Origin: an uncultured Litoreibacter sp. | GTDB lineage: Bacteria; Pseudomonadota; Alphaproteobacteria; Rhodobacterales; Rhodobacteraceae | Direction: 5' to 3' | NCBI RefSeq assembly: GCF_947487515.1 | Contig: NZ_CANKWO010000001.1 | Coordinates: 186,001 to 250,000 of the forward strand | Length of the DNA: 64,000 bases | Notes under the pieces: generated by a model | What the model saw: the letters and a program-made list of their open reading frames with translations, nothing else | Told to the model about the DNA's origin: nothing | The model's database searches: none | In this document: one piece after another, positions 1-8,084 of the stretch | Numbering within the stretch: position 1 is the stretch's first letter | How the letters are laid out: every line of letters starts with the position of its first letter | Position numbers and translations under genes: made by a program

Positions 1-1881
1 AATTTCGGGCTGGAAGGCTGGTTTTCCGATCGCGTGCGCAATGTGGTCGGCACCTCGCTCTCGGCCGCGCAAGCCTATGAGAAGGAACAGCAAGACGATC
101 TAAGCGAAGACGCATTGCGACTGGCAGGCTACATGAACATCGCCAAGCAAGCCACGAATTTCATTTCAGATTCCGACTTGAGGCAAGTGTTGACGCAAGC
201 TCAGGATCAAGTGCAACGCGGCCTGAAGGAAGCCTTTATCGTCAACGGCGGCGGGGATCTATTGGCGCGGGGAAACAGATCCTATCGCTTCGATTTTGAA
301 CCTGTCCCCGAAGTGGCGTTTAAAACTGCTCAGAACAATCAACCGGTGGTGATCGAAGATTGGTCCAACAATGAATTCCGCGCCTTATTGCGCCTAACGG
401 CCTACGCCGACCGCTACCTGTATATCAGCCGCACCGTCGATGGCGAAATCCTAAGTCTTCTGGATCAAACCCAAGAAACCGTGCGCCTCTACGAGCAGTT
501 GGAGAATGATCGCGGGCGACTGCTGTTTGAGTTTGGCCTGATCTACCTCGGCTTTGCGCTCATTCTGATCCTCGCTGCGATTTGGCTGGGGCTTTGGTTC
601 GCTGAACGTCTGGCGCGCCCTGTGGGGCAGCTGGCCAGCGCCGCGCAACGTGTCGGGGCAGGGGATTTGGATGTGCAAGTTGTGGAAGCCAAAAGCGAAG
701 ATGAGATCGCGCTTCTGGGACGGCTGTTCAACCAGATGACCCGCGAGCTAAAGGTCCAGCGCGAAACCCTTTTGTCCAACACCGACCAGATTGAGCGCCG
801 CCGCCGCCTGTTCGACTCGGTCCTGTCATCTGTGACTGCGGGTGTCATCGGGCTGGATTCCAACCATGGGGTCACCTTCATGAACCGCTCTGCGTTGAGT
901 TTGCTGGATATTTCGGAGGATGCGGACATCTCGCGGCCCCTGTCCGAGATTGTTCCGGAGTTCGGCGCGCTCCCGACCCAGTTAAACGACACTGGCACGA
1001 AAGCCGTGCAAGAAGAGATCAAAATCACCCGCCGCGGGCATCTGGAAAACCTGTTGGTGCGCATCGCTACCAGAACCTCGCAAGACGGCGACCTCGAAGG
1101 CTATGTGTTGGCCTTCGACGATGTCTCCGAACTGGTCAGCGCGCAAAAAATGGCGGCATGGGGGGATGTGGCGCGCCGTATCGCCCATGAAATCAAGAAC
1201 CCGCTCACACCGATACAACTCTCCGCCGAACGTCTAAAGCGCAAATTCACGCCGCTCGCAGGCGACCAGCTGGACAGCCTAGAGCAGTACACCGATGTCA
1301 TTATCCGCCAGACCAATGACTTGCGTCGCATCGTTGACGAATTCTCCAAGTTTGCGCGCATGCCGGAACCGGAGCTGCGCGAGATCGACCTGATGAAGCT
1401 GATCAGCGATGCAGTCTTGCTGCAGCAATCAGGTCAGCCGGACGTCAAGATCACCTTGAACAGCGACCGAGACACCATTGTAGCTGATCTGGACCAAACC
1501 ATGATCGGCCAAGCCATGACCAACCTGATTAAGAACGCAGGCGAAGCCATCGAAAGCCTGTATGAAAAAGGCGCTTATGACGGTCACTCACCACAGGTGA
1601 AGGTCGACATTGTGACTGCGGATAAGGATGTGACCATCTGCATTTCAGACAATGGAATAGGTCTTCCCGAAGACCGCACACGGCTGTTTGAGCCATATGT
1701 AACAACCCGCGCGAAGGGCACCGGACTTGGTCTGCCCATCGTGAAGAAGATTATCGAAGAGCATGGGGGCAGCCTTGTGCTGCGCGACGCCGATGCCTTC
1801 GACGAAACCGGCCATTTGGGCGCAAAGGCAGTCATAAAACTGCCACGCCTGACGGCTGCCAAACGCAGGAACGTGGCCTAA
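1..1881 (+). CDS. ntrY: Sensor histidine kinase NtrY (5' end outside window)
   Basis: Membrane sensor kinase of the NtrY/NtrX two-component pair, which in alphaproteobacteria controls nitrogen and redox responses. The reading frame is open from base 1, so the N-terminus is cut off by the window edge; the GTG at 34 is internal. Visible parts in order are a periplasmic-type region, a transmembrane segment (about bases 520-600) followed by an Arg-rich stop, a HAMP linker, a PAS-like region, an H-box with the phospho-accepting His at 1186-1188 (motif AHEIKNPLTPI), and an HATPase domain with N, G1 (DNGIGLPE) and G2 (GTGLGL) boxes. ntrX follows after 24 bp, so the two are surely co-transcribed. Identity rests on the H-box sequence and on synteny with ntrX-trkA. 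Confidence 0.93.
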   Translation, partial: NFGLEGWFSDRVRNVVGTSLSAAQAYEKEQQDDLSEDALRLAGYMNIAKQATNFISDSDLRQVLTQAQDQVQRGLKEAFIVNGGGDLLARGNRSYRFDFEPVPEVAFKTAQNNQPVVIEDWSNNEFRALLRLTAYADRYLYISRTVDGEILSLLDQTQETVRLYEQLENDRGRLLFEFGLIYLGFALILILAAIWLGLWFAERLARPVGQLASAAQRVGAGDLDVQVVEAKSEDEIALLGRLFNQMTRELKVQRETLLSNTDQIERRRRLFDSVLSSVTAGVIGLDSNHGVTFMNRSALSLLDISEDADISRPLSEIVPEFGALPTQLNDTGTKAVQEEIKITRRGHLENLLVRIATRTSQDGDLEGYVLAFDDVSELVSAQKMAAWGDVARRIAHEIKNPLTPIQLSAERLKRKFTPLAGDQLDSLEQYTDVIIRQTNDLRRIVDEFSKFARMPEPELREIDLMKLISDAVLLQQSGQPDVKITLNSDRDTIVADLDQTMIGQAMTNLIKNAGEAIESLYEKGAYDGHSPQVKVDIVTADKDVTICISDNGIGLPEDRTRLFEPYVTTRAKGTGLGLPIVKKIIEEHGGSLVLRDADAFDETGHLGAKAVIKLPRLTAAKRRNVA

Positions 1882-1905
1882 AGGGCCGCAAACAGGAGCA
1901 GAAAT

Positions 1906-3327
1906 ATGGGCGATATTCTGATCGTAGACGACGAACGAGACATCCGAGAGTTGATTTCGGACATTTTGAAGGACGAAGGGTTCACCACACGGCTGGCCGG
2001 CACCTCTGATGCCTGCATGGCAGAAATCAACGCGGAACCACCGGCGTTGATGATTTTGGACATCTGGCTGAAAGACAGCTCGATGGATGGCATCGACATC
2101 CTCAAACAGGTCAAGCGCGACAACCCAGATGTGCCGGTGGTGATCATCTCCGGTCACGGCAACATCGAGATTGCGGTCGCCGCGATCAAACAGGGGGCTT
2201 ACGACTTCATCGAGAAGCCGTTCAATATTGATCAGCTGATGGTGGTGATCACCCGCGCCATGGAAACCTCACGCCTGCGTCGCGAGAACAACCAACTTAA
2301 GCGCGGCGAGGCCGTTGTCTCGGAAACCATCGGCGAAAGCTCGGCGTTCAAGGCTTTGCAAGCCCAGTTGGACAAGGTTACCGGCTCCAATGGTCGCGTC
2401 ATGCTGACCGGTGGAGCAGGGGCCGGCAAAGACGTCGCAGCCCATTACATCCACACGAATTCCAACCGCGCCAATGCCCCTTTCGTTACCATCAATTGCG
2501 CATCCATAGAGCCCGAGCGTATGGAAGAGCTGCTGTTCGGCCGCGAAAGCAAGGAACGCGGCATTGAACCCGGACTGCTAGAGCAAGCTCACGGCGGCAT
2601 CGTGTTCTTTGACGAAGTCGCGGATATGCCCCTTGGCACCCAGTCGAAGATCTTGCGCGTTTTGGTTGAGCAGCAGTTTCAGCGGGTGGGGGGTAAAGAC
2701 AAGGTGCGCGTTGACCTGCGGGTGATTTCCTCCACCAATCGCGACTTGGATCAAGCCATCGCCGCGGGCACGTTCCGCGAGGAACTATACCACCGCCTGA
2801 ATGTGGTCCCAATTGCAGTACCAAGCTTGGAAGATCGCCGCGAAGACATACCAACCTTGGCAAACCACTTCATTGAGACGTTTAACAGCTCCCAAGGACT
2901 GCCCCTGCGAAAGCTGGCAGATGATGCGATCACCTTGCTGCAAACGATGCAGTGGCCAGGCAACATTCGCCAGTTAAAGAACGTCATTGAGCGCGTGTTG
3001 ATCCTTGGCCCCGACAAGGGCGACATTGAAGCAAAAGAGCTGCCACAATCCGAAGGTGCCGTTGAAAGCGAAAGCGGTGTCACCATTGGCGGCAATCTGG
3101 CAACCTTGCCCCTGCGCGAGGCCCGTGAGCTGTTCGAACGTGAATATCTTATGACCCAGATCAACCGCTTTGGCGGGAACATCTCTCGCACGGCGGCCTT
3201 TGTCGGAATGGAGCGCAGCGCGCTGCACCGCAAGCTGAAATCGCTGGGCGTGGTGACATCGAACAAGGCCGGCGCCCGCATCGCGCAGGTTCAAGAAGAC
3301 GACATGGCCGAAAGCACCTCCGACTAG
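1906..3327 (+). CDS. ntrX: NtrC-family response regulator NtrX
   Basis: Response regulator partner of NtrY, 473 residues. It has a receiver domain with the acidic pocket near residues 8-9 and the likely phospho-Asp at 52, then an AAA+ domain with a Walker A variant (GGAGAGKD) and Walker B (FFDEVAD), and a Fis-type C-terminal helix-turn-helix (ISRTAAFVGMERSALHRKL). The GAFTGA loop that contacts sigma54 is missing: where ELFG...GAFTGA is expected the sequence reads ELLFGRESKERGIEPGLLEQ. It therefore probably does not activate sigma54 promoters in the classical way, which is known for NtrX/NtrC proteins of this order. A good ribosome site (GGAGCAG) precedes the ATG. A perfect 13-bp hairpin follows the stop. 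Confidence 0.95.
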   Translation: MGDILIVDDERDIRELISDILKDEGFTTRLAGTSDACMAEINAEPPALMILDIWLKDSSMDGIDILKQVKRDNPDVPVVIISGHGNIEIAVAAIKQGAYDFIEKPFNIDQLMVVITRAMETSRLRRENNQLKRGEAVVSETIGESSAFKALQAQLDKVTGSNGRVMLTGGAGAGKDVAAHYIHTNSNRANAPFVTINCASIEPERMEELLFGRESKERGIEPGLLEQAHGGIVFFDEVADMPLGTQSKILRVLVEQQFQRVGGKDKVRVDLRVISSTNRDLDQAIAAGTFREELYHRLNVVPIAVPSLEDRREDIPTLANHFIETFNSSQGLPLRKLADDAITLLQTMQWPGNIRQLKNVIERVLILGPDKGDIEAKELPQSEGAVESESGVTIGGNLATLPLREARELFEREYLMTQINRFGGNISRTAAFVGMERSALHRKLKSLGVVTSNKAGARIAQVQEDDMAESTSD

Positions 3328-3341
3328 TGGTTTTCCCAGCG

Positions 3342-3372
3342 ATCCCCCCAAGCCGTCTAGGCTTGGGGGGAT
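3342..3372. terminator. Perfect 13-bp hairpin between ntrX and trkA
   Basis: ATCCCCCCAAGCC at 3342-3354 pairs fully with GGCTTGGGGGGAT at 3360-3372 around a 5-nt loop. No T tract follows on either strand, so this is either a weak or factor-assisted terminator or an RNA-stability element that separates ntrYX from trkAH expression. Confidence 0.55.
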
Positions 3373-3443
3373 ACGCGCATAACAATTGACCCGCCAGCGC
3401 CCATCTGGCATGCCTGAGCATTCCAAACACCGGGGATCATTCG

Positions 3444-4820
3444 ATGAAAGTCATCATCTGTGGGGCAGGGCAAGTCGGTTGGCAAATCGCCCGCCACCTG
3501 TCGAGCGAGAAAAACGACGTCACCGTTGTGGACAACAATCCTGAACTTGTCGCCCGCGCCACCGAGACACTGGATGTGCAAGGTATCACCGGATTTGCCA
3601 GCTATCCTGATGTGCTGGATCGTGCTGGTGCCAGAGACGCAGATATGATCATCGCGGCGACCTATTCGGACGAGGTCAACATGGTCACCTGTCAGGTGGC
3701 ACATTCGGCCTTTTCCGTACCGCGTAAAATTGCCCGACTGCGATCACAAAGCTATCTAACCGCGATCTACTCTGATTTGTATCGTCGCGATCACATGCCC
3801 ATTGATGTGGTGATCAGCCCCGAAAAAGAGGTGGCAGAAGCCGCGTTGCAGCGCCTCGCCGCCCCCGCAGCCTTCGACACCGAAAATTTCCTTGCGGGGC
3901 AGGTACAACTCTTGGGCATTCAGCTTGAGGAAGACTGTCCGGTCCTGAACACCCCGCTGCGCCAGCTGACCGAGCTGTTTTCCACTCTGCGCGCTGTGGT
4001 CGTTGGGGTGCGCCGCGAAGGAAATCTGTTTGCCCCTGACCCTGGGGATCAGCTGTTCTCCGGAGACCAGATATACCTATCCACCCACCGCGAAGACGTT
4101 CCACGCGCGATGGAGATTTTCGGAAAAACCCAATCCAAGCAAGAACGCGTCGTGATCATTGGCGGCGGAAACGTCGGGCTGGCCGTGGCCCAAGCGCTTG
4201 AAAAACGGACCGAACGCATTCGCGCCAAGGTGATCGAAAAGGACCGCCCCATTGCGGAGCGTGCCGCCAATGAGTTGGAGCGCACAATCGTGCTGCATGG
4301 CGACGGGCTGAGCGCCGATATCCTGAACGAGGCCAATATCAAACGCGCCGACGCCGTGCTTTGCGTGACAGATGATGACAAAACCAACCTTCTTGCGGCG
4401 GTGCGTGCCAAGGCCGAAGGCTGCCCGATGACAATCGCGCTGGTGAATGATCCCACCTTGGTTCCCCTGATGGAGCCGCTAGACGTAGACGCCTATATCA
4501 ACCCACGAGCAACCACCGTGTCGTCGATCTTGCGCCATATCCGGCATGGCCGCGTGCGCCAGATTTACTCCATCGGGGACGCCGAGGCAGAGGTGATAGA
4601 GGCTCAGGTCTTGTCGACCTCGCCAATCTCGGGGCAACCCATCCGCGACATCAGCTTTCCCGAAGGTGTCTTGGTCGGGGCGATCCAGAAGGGCAACAAA
4701 GTCGTGCGCCCTGTCGGCGGGACCCGCGTTGACGAGGGCGACACCATCGTGATCTTCGCCCTTGCGGCAGATGTTCCGGAAGTAGAGCGCCTGTTGCAGG
4801 TTTCGGTCGACTTTTTCTAG
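3444..4820 (+). CDS. trkA: Trk system K+ uptake regulatory protein TrkA
   Basis: Peripheral cytoplasmic subunit that binds NAD(H) and gates the TrkH potassium channel. The 458-residue protein shows the duplicated architecture of the family: an N-terminal Rossmann fold (MKVIICGAGQVGWQIA), a TrkA-C domain at about residues 140-220, a second Rossmann fold starting at about residue 233 (VVIIGGGNVGLAVA), and a final TrkA-C domain ending in DEGDTIVIFA. Length matches E. coli TrkA (458). trkH begins 2 bp after the stop, so the two subunits are translated from one message. Confidence 0.96.
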   Translation: MKVIICGAGQVGWQIARHLSSEKNDVTVVDNNPELVARATETLDVQGITGFASYPDVLDRAGARDADMIIAATYSDEVNMVTCQVAHSAFSVPRKIARLRSQSYLTAIYSDLYRRDHMPIDVVISPEKEVAEAALQRLAAPAAFDTENFLAGQVQLLGIQLEEDCPVLNTPLRQLTELFSTLRAVVVGVRREGNLFAPDPGDQLFSGDQIYLSTHREDVPRAMEIFGKTQSKQERVVIIGGGNVGLAVAQALEKRTERIRAKVIEKDRPIAERAANELERTIVLHGDGLSADILNEANIKRADAVLCVTDDDKTNLLAAVRAKAEGCPMTIALVNDPTLVPLMEPLDVDAYINPRATTVSSILRHIRHGRVRQIYSIGDAEAEVIEAQVLSTSPISGQPIRDISFPEGVLVGAIQKGNKVVRPVGGTRVDEGDTIVIFALAADVPEVERLLQVSVDFF

Positions 4821-4822
4821 CT

Positions 4823-6370
4823 ATGGCCCAGCGATCCAAAGCAACGACCATTCCTGTGCTGCTTCAGCTGCCCCTGTTTGTGCAGCTTATGGCCACGGGA
4901 TCGGTTGCGATGTTGCTGCCCGCGATCCATGCCTTCGCCTTGGATCAGCATCGGGTTGCGCAACCGTTTTTCTACGGGGCAGTGCTATTCGGGTTTTTGA
5001 CCGCTTTGATTGGTTTGGGGACGTTTCGTCAGCCCGTGCGCAATGTGCCGCGCAGCCAGCTATTGACCTTGGTTGCAGCCTTTTTGGCCCTACCGGTCAT
5101 GCTGGCGGTGCCACTGCATGAGGCGCGGCCCTCCATGTCGTTCTTCAATGCTTACTTTGAGATGGTCTCCAGCATCACAACAACGGGGGCGTCGATCTTT
5201 GACACGCCGCATCTGATACCGGATCCGATCCACCTGTGGCGCGGGATTGTCGGTTGGATGGGGGGCTTTTTGGTGATCGTCTCGGCGGTGGCCATTCTGG
5301 CACCGATGACGCTTGGCGGCTTTGAAGTGTTGCGCCCAACACCCTCTAGCGGTGGCCTGCCGGGATCTGGTGCCCAGCTGGCGCGCGCCACCGAGCCCAA
5401 CAAACGCGTGGCCCGTTTCACCGCGCAAGTGCTTCCGGTTTACGTTTCCCTCACCTTGATCATCTGGTTGCTGCAAGTCATCAGCGGAACCGGCAGTTTC
5501 AACGGGGTGATGATCGCAATGGCCACCATGTCCACCAGCGGTATCTTGCCCTTGAGAACTTTGGCCGAGCTGGGCATGTCCGTACCCGCAGAGATCGCCA
5601 TCTTTGTTTTCCTGTTCATCGCCGTGACGCGTCAGGTCACTTGGTTGCCCTTTGACAAACACTATTCCTCCAGCCTGCGCAACGACCCCGAGATGCGGGT
5701 GGCTCTTTGCTTTGTTGTTCTTGTGCCCTTGGCCTTGTGGTTCCGTCATTTTATCGGCGCGATTGAGGTGAATGAGGAAAGCGACGTCCTGTCCGCGGTG
5801 CGCGCCCTTTGGGGGGCAGTCTTCACCGTGTTGTCCTTCCTTTCCACCACCGGCTTTGTATCTGGGGATTGGGAAACCGCGCGGGATTGGTCGGCGCTGC
5901 CCACGCCCGGATTGGTGCTGGCGGGGCTGGCAATCTTGGGAGGGGGCGTCGCGACCACCGCGGGCGGGGTCAAATTGCTCCGCTTCTACGCGCTCTATAA
6001 ACACGGGGTCCGAGAGATGGAGAAACTGGTTCACCCGTCCTCCATCGGCAGCGGTGGGCGCCTTGGGCGTGGAATGCGCCGAGAGGGCGCCTTCATCGCG
6101 TGGATTTTCTTCATGCTATTTGCGCTCTCTATCGCGGGTGTGGTTGTCGCTTTAGCCTTCACCGGATTGGGCTTTGAGGAATCAGTGATTTTTGCCTTGT
6201 CGGGCCTGTCGACCACGGGGCCGCTGATCTATGTGGCTTTGGACGAAAGCGCCAGTTACGCAAGCCTGTCAACCGGTTCGAAATCGATCCTGATTTGGGC
6301 TATGGTATTGGGGCGAATGGAAACTTTGGCCATCATCGCTTTGTTCAACCCTGACTTCTGGCGTCGCTAA
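4823..6370 (+). CDS. trkH: Trk-type potassium uptake transmembrane protein TrkH
   Basis: Ion-conducting membrane subunit of the Trk K+ uptake system, 515 residues with about ten hydrophobic segments. Selectivity-filter-like Thr/Gly turns recur along the chain: SITTTGAS, MSTSGIL, LSTTGFV and LSTTGPL, matching the four pore loops of the SKT family. It is translationally close to trkA (ATG 2 bp after the trkA stop) and its partner is TrkA. No stop-proximal terminator is seen; hfq starts 165 bp downstream. Confidence 0.96.
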   Translation: MAQRSKATTIPVLLQLPLFVQLMATGSVAMLLPAIHAFALDQHRVAQPFFYGAVLFGFLTALIGLGTFRQPVRNVPRSQLLTLVAAFLALPVMLAVPLHEARPSMSFFNAYFEMVSSITTTGASIFDTPHLIPDPIHLWRGIVGWMGGFLVIVSAVAILAPMTLGGFEVLRPTPSSGGLPGSGAQLARATEPNKRVARFTAQVLPVYVSLTLIIWLLQVISGTGSFNGVMIAMATMSTSGILPLRTLAELGMSVPAEIAIFVFLFIAVTRQVTWLPFDKHYSSSLRNDPEMRVALCFVVLVPLALWFRHFIGAIEVNEESDVLSAVRALWGAVFTVLSFLSTTGFVSGDWETARDWSALPTPGLVLAGLAILGGGVATTAGGVKLLRFYALYKHGVREMEKLVHPSSIGSGGRLGRGMRREGAFIAWIFFMLFALSIAGVVVALAFTGLGFEESVIFALSGLSTTGPLIYVALDESASYASLSTGSKSILIWAMVLGRMETLAIIALFNPDFWRR

Positions 6371-6433
6371 CTCACCCAACGTCACCCGCGCCCCCCTGTG
6401 ACTTTTTGCCAGTTTTAAGGCGAAATTCAGGGC

Positions 6434-6462
6434 TGGACGCCCAATAAAAGCCACGACATACT
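6434..6462 (+). promoter_or_regulatory. Candidate sigma70 promoter for hfq
   Basis: TGGACG (6434-6439) and CATACT (6457-6462) match the -35 and -10 consensus at four of six positions each, with an ideal 17-bp spacer. The site lies in the 165-bp gap between trkH and hfq and would give a leader of about 65 nt. Read by eye only. Confidence 0.35.
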
Positions 6463-6535
6463 GCAATTTCATCACGGACAGGTGTCGGCTCGGCTGACGC
6501 TCGCACAACTAGCGCAATAAAAAAGGCAATAAAAA

Positions 6536-6775
6536 ATGGCCGCTGATAAGCAAAACCTACAAGACGCATTCCTCAACAACGTTCGCAAGACTAAGATTCC
6601 GGTGACGATCTTCCTGATCAACGGAGTGAAATTGCAAGGCGTGATCACTTGGTTCGACAACTTCTGCGTGCTGCTTCGCCGCGATGGTCAGTCCCAATTG
6701 GTCTATAAACACGCGATTTCAACGATCATGCCATCGCAACCGATCAACCTCTACGACGGTGAAGATAATTCTTGA
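6536..6775 (+). CDS. hfq: RNA chaperone Hfq
   Basis: Sm-like hexameric RNA chaperone that promotes pairing of small RNAs with mRNAs. The 79-residue protein has the Sm1 motif ([21 protein letters not shown], shown here as positions 23-43) and the Sm2 YKHA signature at residues 60-63, followed by [10 protein letters not shown]. It lacks the long C-terminal tail of enterobacterial Hfq, as usual in alphaproteobacteria. A run of A residues and AAGGC precede the ATG. hflX follows directly, the widely conserved hfq-hflX pair. Confidence 0.97.
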   Translation: MAADKQNLQDAFLNNVRKTKIPVTIFLINGVKLQGVITWFDNFCVLLRRDGQSQLVYKHAISTIMPSQPINLYDGEDNS

Positions 6776-8045
6776 GACCGAAGAGGCCGGCCTGACCCGC
6801 GCATGGGTCGTCCATCCTGACATCAAAGACATAAAGGCGCGCAGGCTCCCGAGCTTCGCGCTTTCGGAAGCCGTTTCGCTGGCGGATGCTTTGCCCGGAC
6901 TGGAGGTCGCGGGGTCTGAAGTCGTCCCCTTGCCAAAGGTGAAAGCGGGCACATTGTTCGGCACCGGCAAAATCGCCGAGCTGAAAACCCGTCTGCACGA
7001 TGCAAAAGTCGAGCTGGTATTGATCGACGGCCCCGTCACGCCGGTGCAGCAACGCAATCTTGAGAAGGAATGGGGCGTCAAAATTCTTGACCGCACCGGC
7101 CTCATCTTGGAGATTTTCTCGGACCGCGCGGCAACCCGCGAGGGCGTCCTTCAAGTAGAACTTGCGGCCTTGTCCTACCAGCGCACGCGCCTTGTTCGCG
7201 CATGGACACACCTAGAGCGTCAACGCGGCGGCCTTGGATTTGTGGGCGGGCCAGGTGAGACACAGATCGAGGCCGATCGCCGTGCCATTGATGAAGCCAT
7301 CGTTCGCATCCGTCGGCAGCTCGAAAAGACGGTAAAGACCCGCGAGTTGCACCGCGCGGCCCGCGCCAAAGTGCCTTATCCTGTCGTGGCTTTGGTCGGA
7401 TACACCAACGCCGGTAAATCGACTTTGTTCAACAGGCTAACCGGCGCCGAAGTCTTGGTGAAAGACATGCTGTTTGCCACGCTCGACCCGACGATGCGGT
7501 CGGTAGAGTTGCCCGACGGGTTGGAAATCATCATGTCGGACACGGTTGGCTTCATCTCTGATCTTCCGACGCAACTTGTGGCCGCCTTCCGCGCGACACT
7601 GGAAGAAGTGCTGAGCGCTGATCTGATCCTGCATGTGCGCGACATCTCGCATCCCGAATCCGAAGGCCAAGCCCGCGACGTCCGCGCGATCATGGCCGAT
7701 CTTGGGGTAGATAAAGATGTGCCCGTGTTGGAGGTCTGGAACAAATCAGACCAGCTGAAGCCAGAGCCTCTGGAAACCGCCACCAACAAAGTCGACCGTG
7801 ACGACGCCTTGTTCTTGACCTCGGCAGTTACTGGGGCAGGGATCGACGCGCTGTTGGATGCGGTATCGGGTCTCTTGCGCGCGGGCTCTACCACCGAAGT
7901 GATCGATCTGGGTTTCGCAGACGGCAAAGCCCGCGCTTGGTTGTTCGGCCAAGAAGTCGTCGACGCAGAAGAGCAAACCGAGACCGGATTCAAGCTGACC
8001 GTCACGTGGAAGCCGACGCAAAAGGGCCAGTTTGAGAAGCTGTGA
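6759..8045 (+). CDS. hflX: GTPase HflX
   Basis: Ribosome-associated GTPase of the Obg-HflX superfamily that rescues stalled or heat-damaged ribosomes. An N-terminal HflX domain ([29 protein letters not shown]) leads to a coiled linker and a G domain with G1 [10 protein letters not shown]3 DTVGFI and G4 NKSD. The start is uncertain: no ATG lies after the hfq stop in this frame, and the GTG at 6759 (17-nt overlap with hfq) gives about 428 residues with an N-terminus near the family's usual beginning. An ATG at 6684 lies deep within hfq and is less likely. Confidence 0.93.
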   Translation: MKIILETEEAGLTRAWVVHPDIKDIKARRLPSFALSEAVSLADALPGLEVAGSEVVPLPKVKAGTLFGTGKIAELKTRLHDAKVELVLIDGPVTPVQQRNLEKEWGVKILDRTGLILEIFSDRAATREGVLQVELAALSYQRTRLVRAWTHLERQRGGLGFVGGPGETQIEADRRAIDEAIVRIRRQLEKTVKTRELHRAARAKVPYPVVALVGYTNAGKSTLFNRLTGAEVLVKDMLFATLDPTMRSVELPDGLEIIMSDTVGFISDLPTQLVAAFRATLEEVLSADLILHVRDISHPESEGQARDVRAIMADLGVDKDVPVLEVWNKSDQLKPEPLETATNKVDRDDALFLTSAVTGAGIDALLDAVSGLLRAGSTTEVIDLGFADGKARAWLFGQEVVDAEEQTETGFKLTVTWKPTQKGQFEKL

Positions 8046-8084
8046 CGACGACCTGCGTCATTCATCTCGCCTTGCAAGATGCCT

